Shown here one piece after another: positions 8,674-12,240 of a stretch of 12,240 nt of DNA (its first letter is position 1; every line of letters begins with the position of its first letter). This DNA comes from Rodentolepis nana. Lineage: Eukaryota; Platyhelminthes; Cestoda; Cyclophyllidea; Hymenolepididae. The stretch is from positions 1-12,240 of the forward strand of contig UZAE01001628.1 in NCBI GenBank assembly GCA_900617975.1. The letters run 5' to 3'. A model generated the notes under the pieces. That model saw only the letters and a program-made list of their open reading frames with translations. It made no database searches and was not told where the DNA came from. Made by a program: the position numbers and the translations under genes.

Positions 8674-9595
8674 TATTTATATCAAATGGCAGGCGTTTTG
8701 ATAGTTATCATTAGCCATTTAGTTGACTTCGAGCTTCACAGAGGGGGGGAGGAGGAACATCAAAATGAGAAGAATTCAGGAGGGAGAACAGAAGAGTGAT
8801 TCACAGATGTAAAAGACACAGGTAAGATGAGTACTGCGATAGGGGTCGAATATGACATACAGTGGGGTCATGGTAGTTTGTATATTCGAATATGGCATAG
8901 AGTGAGGTGATGGTAGTTTGAGAGGTCGAATATGACATACAGTGGGGTGATGGTAGTTTGAAGGATGTCGAATATGACATACAGTGGGGTGATGGTAGTT
9001 TGAAGTTTCGAATATGACATACAGTGGGGTGATGGTAGTTTGAAGTGGAAGTAGACGAATATGACATACAGTGGGGTGATGGTAGTTTGAAGTCAACTGC
9101 CGGTTAATAGATTTTTTGCCGTATGGGTCTGTTGCCCAAATATGACATACAGTGGGGTCATGGTAGTTTGAAGTCAGAGGTCAACTGCCGGTTTATAGAC
9201 TTTTTGCCGTGTTAGGGTTAGATCAACTGCCGGTTTATAGACTTTTTTGCCGTATGCGCATACACAATGACATACAGTGGGGTGATGGTAGTTTGAAGTG
9301 AGAAGTTGTGACATATAGTGGGGTGAGGGTAGTTTGAAGTCAGAAGTCCACTGCCGGTTTATAGACTTTTTGCCGTATGAGTATACTTTGTAACATACAG
9401 TGGGGTCATGGTAGTTTGAAGTCAGAAGTCAAGGCATACAGTGGGGTCATGGTAGTTTGAAGTCAGTGGTCAACTATACAGTGGGGTCATGGTAGTTTGA
9501 AGTGAGAAGTCAACTTCCGGCTAATAGACCTTTTTGCCGTATGAGTTTACGTTGCCCAGGGTGCACCACGAGGAGGTAAGTCCATCTCGCATCCC
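8674..9595 (-). mobile_element. Retroelement copy D, enlarged by an internal tandem array
   Basis: 922 bp, sense on minus, bounded by a perfect 15-bp target duplication. The sense 5' end (9595 downward) begins GGGATGCGAGATGGACTTAC and the 3' end is GCCTGCCATTTGATATAAAT. The body outside the array matches copies A, B and E, so without the array it would be about 300 bp. The matching duplications at both outer edges show that the array lies inside a single insertion and is not a set of separate insertions. Two overlapping minus-strand frames (8776-9096 and 8801-9067) span part of the array and repeat a short peptide containing HHPTVCHIR or LPSPHCMSY. They have no signal of their own and are by-products of the repeat. 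Confidence 0.93.
8844..9540. repeat. Internal tandem array: 12 a-modules and 5 b-modules, ~41 bp each
   Basis: The a-module core ATACAGTGGGGTGATGGTAG starts at 8857, 8897, 8937, 8979, 9019, 9066, 9147, 9272, 9313, 9395, 9436 and 9476. Intervals are 40, 40, 42, 40, 47, 81, 125, 41, 82, 41 and 40, close to one, two or three times 41. The longer gaps are filled by a b-module (plus-strand TCAACTGCCGGTTTATAGAC followed by TTTTTGCCGTATG), near 9094, 9182, 9223, 9348 and 9512. Order on plus is five a, a-b, a-b-b, a, a-b, a, a, a-b. The base after GGGGT is mostly G in the left part and often C in the right part, so the units are not all equally related. Short GAAGT and GAAGTCAAC repeats at the joints could drive slippage or unequal exchange. 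The other copies have a single a-b pair. Confidence 0.92.
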
Positions 9596-9610
9596 GGATT
9601 AATGAACATT
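9596..9610. repeat. Target-site duplication, right side of copy D
   Basis: GGATTAATGAACATT, identical to 8659-8673. Confidence 0.92.
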
Positions 9611-9780
9611 GATCCAAGGAAATAGATCCACAACGAGCATCCCGAATTAGCCTACCATTTGATTAACCTATTGACATTCTTCCGTATTCTGTAATTACCA
9701 TTAAGTAATTCCCATGATAAATACGCGAGGGGATGCTTAAAAGATTTCTGATACATTTTCTACAATTCTATGGATATTCT

Positions 9781-10085
9781 TTTTTACTTCAAGTGGCAGG
9801 CGTTTTGATAGTTACATTGGCTCTTCAGTTGACTTCGGGCTTCACAGAGAGGAGGAGGAGGAACATCCAAGGGACAAAATATCGAGAGGGGGGGGGGAAG
9901 AAAAAGAGGCAGACAGACAGACACTAAGGTAAAATAAAGACTATAGAAGGGGTTGAATAGGTCATACAGCGGGGTCATGGTAGTTAGCAGCCAGAAATCA
10001 ACTACCGGTTAATAGACTTTTTTTGCCGTATGAGTATACGTTGCCCAGGGTGCACCACGTGGAGGTAAGTCTATCGCACACCCCC
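9781..10085 (-). mobile_element. Retroelement copy E
   Basis: About 305 bp, sense on minus. The sense 5' end is GGGGGTGTGCGATAGACTTA, and the CCACGTGGTGCACCCTGGGC box is intact. It has one a-module and one b-module (about 9951-10030), a (GACA)n/(GTCT)n microsatellite (9909-9924), a 9-G run (about 9887-9896) and the GCCTGCCA 3' box. The final tail has diverged (sense CTTGAAGTAAAAAAG, not TTTGATATAAAT). I could not find a target duplication. The left edge is therefore approximate. Confidence 0.82.
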
Positions 10086-10509
10086 TAATTTGATCATTTA
10101 CCTACCTTGAACTGACGTATTAATTCATCGCAAGAGAGGGGAAGGTTGTCTGCAATGGTTGGATTGTTTACTAAAAATAAAAAATCACAATATTGGAAAA
10201 AAAGGTATGAAACTCAAAAGGGGTGGCTTTAAAGTCGGGAAACATAAAGGTTCAATGCAAAAGAGGGTAAATTGGACGTCTGACATTTTTCTCAAGACTC
10301 TTCTTTAATTTCCTCTTTCTTACTACGTTTCCATTGAACAAGCTTAACTAATTTGGATATATATGAGTTAAGGAGATATTTCCGATAATTCGTAAGGATC
10401 TAGTGGAATCTGCATGGTTGGTTGGACTGATTCTGAGGGAGGGAGGAGGGGGGGGGCGTGGAGGTGGTTCTGACAATATAAAGAACCATAGTCGATTGGA
10501 CTTCTTAGT
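10086..10509. other. Spacer between copies E and F with a G-rich tract
   Basis: No gene seen. The stretch 10435-10467 is strongly G-rich (GGGAGGGAGGAGGGGGGGGG at its core) and could form quadruplexes. It may be the drifted equivalent of the G-rich part of copies D and E, but the match is too weak to extend copy F through it. Confidence 0.45.
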
Positions 10510-10742
10510 GATAAAAAGTCGAGATGGGGGATAGAATAATGATTCACAGAGGTAAAAGAGACAGACAGACAGACACAAGGCATAAAAAGGTGAGGTGAGT
10601 ACTGTGAAAGGGATCGAATATGAAAAATCGTTGGGCCACAGAAGTTTGAAGTCAGAAGTCAACTGCCGATCAATAGACTTTTTGCCGCATAAGTATACGT
10701 TGTCCAGGGTGCAGCACGTGGAGGTAAGCCTATTGCGCACCC
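10510..10742 (-). mobile_element. Retroelement copy F, 3' part lost or diverged
   Basis: Sense on minus. The sense 5' end GGGTGCGCAATAGGCTTACC lies directly against a (TA)n tract. It keeps the CCACGTG box, the b-module, a diverged a-module (about 10608-10655) and the (GACA)n microsatellite (10559-10576) plus GATTCACAGAGGTAAAAGAG shared with copy D. The GCCTGCCATTTGATATAAAT tail is missing. Target-primed insertion normally keeps the 3' end, so this suggests a later deletion or strong decay. The left boundary is uncertain by tens of bases. A 130-codon minus frame across it (10348-10740) is not supported as a gene. Confidence 0.7.
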
Positions 10743-10768
10743 TATATATATATATATATATATATACA
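10743..10768. repeat. (TA)n microsatellite
   Basis: Alternating T and A directly beside the 5' terminus of copy F. It may have replaced or masked the target duplication of that copy. Confidence 0.9.
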
Positions 10769-10954
10769 TATATTACTATGCATAAAAATTATTAATTTAA
10801 AATATTGCCACCGTAGATTAACTTAAATAAGTTAAAAGAATGGAAATGCCAGCCAACATAATTAATTTGCTTAAAAAATAACTGCATCTTTGAACTCCAC
10901 TATCACAGGCACTGTCGAATTAGCTAAAATGAGGGCACATGGTGGTTTGTGTAA

Positions 10955-10995
10955 TTCAATGACAAGAGGCCAAGCGATTTCACCTTGTCATTGAA
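10955..10995. repeat. Perfect inverted repeat, 12-bp arms
   Basis: TTCAATGACAAG (10955-10966) and CTTGTCATTGAA (10984-10995) are exact reverse complements around a 17-base spacer. The arms are of mixed composition, so this is less likely to be chance than the A/T palindromes elsewhere. The pairing does not extend beyond the arms, which makes it short for a microRNA precursor. Confidence 0.8.
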
Positions 10996-11750
10996 AAAAA
11001 TATTGTGAATAGGTTAGGAGATAGACTTTAGAAGGACAACAGAGGATTTGGTCAGTCACTGACATCGCAGTAAACGCGACGTTGGGGAGGTATTCAAAGT
11101 TATTAACAAAATAAATTTGCAATACATATGTCAGTCGCGATCAAAGGGAGCACATCTGTGAACTGAATAAAATTCTGTCGATAAGGGAAAGTTCAGTGTT
11201 CGCTCCTATTTCGCCCTTACTACAGAAAACAGAGCGATTAACTGGAGCAGACCATGAATCCTGAGCACACGAAATTTGCTGCGCTCTTTGATTTAGACGC
11301 CTCCTCACACGAATATCACCTAGACGTGTGACTCATATTGAGCGGCATCGTGCTAATTTTAAGCAGTAAAGTGAAATGTTAATTAGGTGTCTAAGCAAAC
11401 TTGAATCCGCACTGAATTTTAAAGAGTGTTGAAGTAAATGGTAAAGTGATATGAAATGAAATATATTGTAATCACGTGATGGGTATTCGTGGAAGTAACA
11501 TGAGTAAAAACAAGCCCTATAGATTAATTTTGTGACACATGAAATGCAGATATTCTAATTGAAAAAGAAGAAATTGATTGACTTTATTTAAAAAAAATTA
11601 ATCATCTGATATTTATGTGGTTACAATGACTATACTTTGTGTGTTGCTGTGGCATTAAAAGTACTTCATATGGACCAGATACAGCAATCAAAGCGGCTGT
11701 GTCTAATCTAACTCCCACATCATCAAACTGTCTTATTTTTAAACACTGAT

Positions 11751-11769
11751 CGGCTCGAAAATCGAGCCG
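11751..11769. repeat. Perfect GC-containing hairpin, 8-bp stem
   Basis: CGGCTCGA and TCGAGCCG flank a 3-base AAA loop. It does not match the animal histone mRNA 3' stem-loop in loop or flanks. Function unknown. Confidence 0.7.
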
Positions 11770-12199
11770 TTATGTTTTATTCAATCTCGACGCAAATTCT
11801 TATTACATTCCTATTGTGTTTCTTGATGATTAATATTCAATTTTTCTTCAAATCTCCCGATTTTTGTCAACGAAGATCTCTCCACACATTGCCTCATTGT
11901 TGTTTTGATTAATGAACAGTAAAAGAGAAACCACTTTACTTTGTTTTGAATTTCATTGTTCACTGCCATGGATACTCGTTTGGCACTCACCTTCCAGACA
12001 ACAACTGTTAGCACAAATTTGGACCTAATTGTATTCATGGTTGAGATTGGCACGACTGTTTTGGCAGATACACTGTTTTACATTTCAACGAACCACAGAA
12101 AGACTTACTTTTAAAGTAAATGTGCAGAAAGTATGAAATGAAGGTTTTAACTAGTAGAACAAATGGAATTAGTAAATAACAAGTCTCTTTGACTGCAGC

Positions 12200-12205
<6 letters not shown>

Positions 12206-12240
<35 letters not shown>
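12206..12240. repeat. (TA)n microsatellite running off the window
   Basis: Unbroken alternating T and A up to the last base, so its true length is not visible. Confidence 0.9.

Larger units (their letters stand above)
10769..12205. other. AT-rich stretch, no gene established
   Basis: Open frames are short: 80 codons at 11811-12053 (-) without a motif I recognise, and a 55-codon minus frame at 11605-11769 discussed under findings. It contains a strong inverted repeat (10955-10995) and a small perfect hairpin (11751-11769). No mobile-element end, tRNA or member of the retroelement family was seen. Confidence 0.5.

Noticed and set aside
8776..9096. 106- and 88-codon minus-strand frames with repeated peptides, resembling a repeat protein
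   Set aside because: They lie wholly inside the tandem array of a retroelement. The array period of about 41 bp is not a multiple of three, so the peptide changes frame along the array. This does not fit a selected protein.
8844..9540. Regularly spaced repeats resembling a CRISPR array
   Set aside because: The repeats are tandem and diverged, with no unique spacers. They sit inside a retroelement with target duplications, and the context is eukaryotic.
9560..9590. Spliced-leader RNA gene, because GAG|GTAAGT ends a conserved segment
   Set aside because: No Sm site in the expected place downstream of the donor. The segment is the sense 5' end of a dispersed retroelement read backwards.
10348..10740. 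130-codon minus-strand open frame
   Set aside because: It runs through retroelement copy F, a G/C-rich low-complexity tract and unrelated flank. The proline and serine runs come from that tract.
3640..10742. Reading the repeat family as Helitrons or MITEs
   Set aside because: There are no terminal inverted repeats and no CTRR-type end with a hairpin. Three copies have 12-16 bp target duplications, which fit target-primed retrotransposition instead.
11751..11769. Possible histone mRNA 3' stem-loop
   Set aside because: The loop is three bases, and the stem and flanks do not match the conserved GGCTCTTTTCAGAGCC type. No histone gene is near.

Overview
This window looks like AT-rich, gene-poor intergenic DNA from an animal genome, most likely an invertebrate. 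The grounds are a DD34D mariner transposon, short non-LTR-type retroelement insertions with target-site duplications, AAATAA-type 3' tails, long homopolymer and (TA)n tracts, and no operon-like gene packing. The species cannot be told from the sequence. I found no convincing host gene, tRNA or rRNA.

Layout: 1-1905 is low-coding AT-rich sequence with small palindromes. A C-rich/G-rich tract with a 22-G run follows (1905-1978). A complete 1,297-bp mariner-family transposon lies at 2341-3637 with 26-bp terminal inverted repeats and TA duplications. Its transposase runs on the minus strand and is broken by one in-frame stop. The mariner sits in the AT-rich tail of a short retroelement (copy A, 3640-3873). 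From 3874 to 6173 I see only a GC-richer stretch (4330-4750) that could be a fragment of another retroelement.

The right half is dominated by one dispersed repeat family, with copies B (6190-6501, sense on +), C (7430-7823), D (8674-9595), E (about 9781-10085) and F (about 10510-10742). A and C-F have their sense strand on minus. All six share the same sense 5' terminus. A-E also share the 3' terminus, recognisably in A-D and divergently in E; F has lost it. B, C and D have recognisable target-site duplications. Copy C still carries the last 68 codons of a retrotransposon polyprotein, with a C-x2-C-x9-H-x3-C motif. I therefore read the family as a non-autonomous, amplified remnant of the 3' end of a non-LTR retrotransposon (LINE). 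Copy D has grown by internal tandem duplication to 12 copies of a ~41-bp module, mixed with 5 copies of a second ~41-bp module.

The rest (10769-12205) is AT-rich with a notable 12-bp perfect inverted repeat and some short hairpins. The window ends inside a (TA)n tract. The elements do not act together as a pathway. The story is layered mobile-element history: retroelement insertions, a later mariner hop into one of them, and local tandem growth in another.
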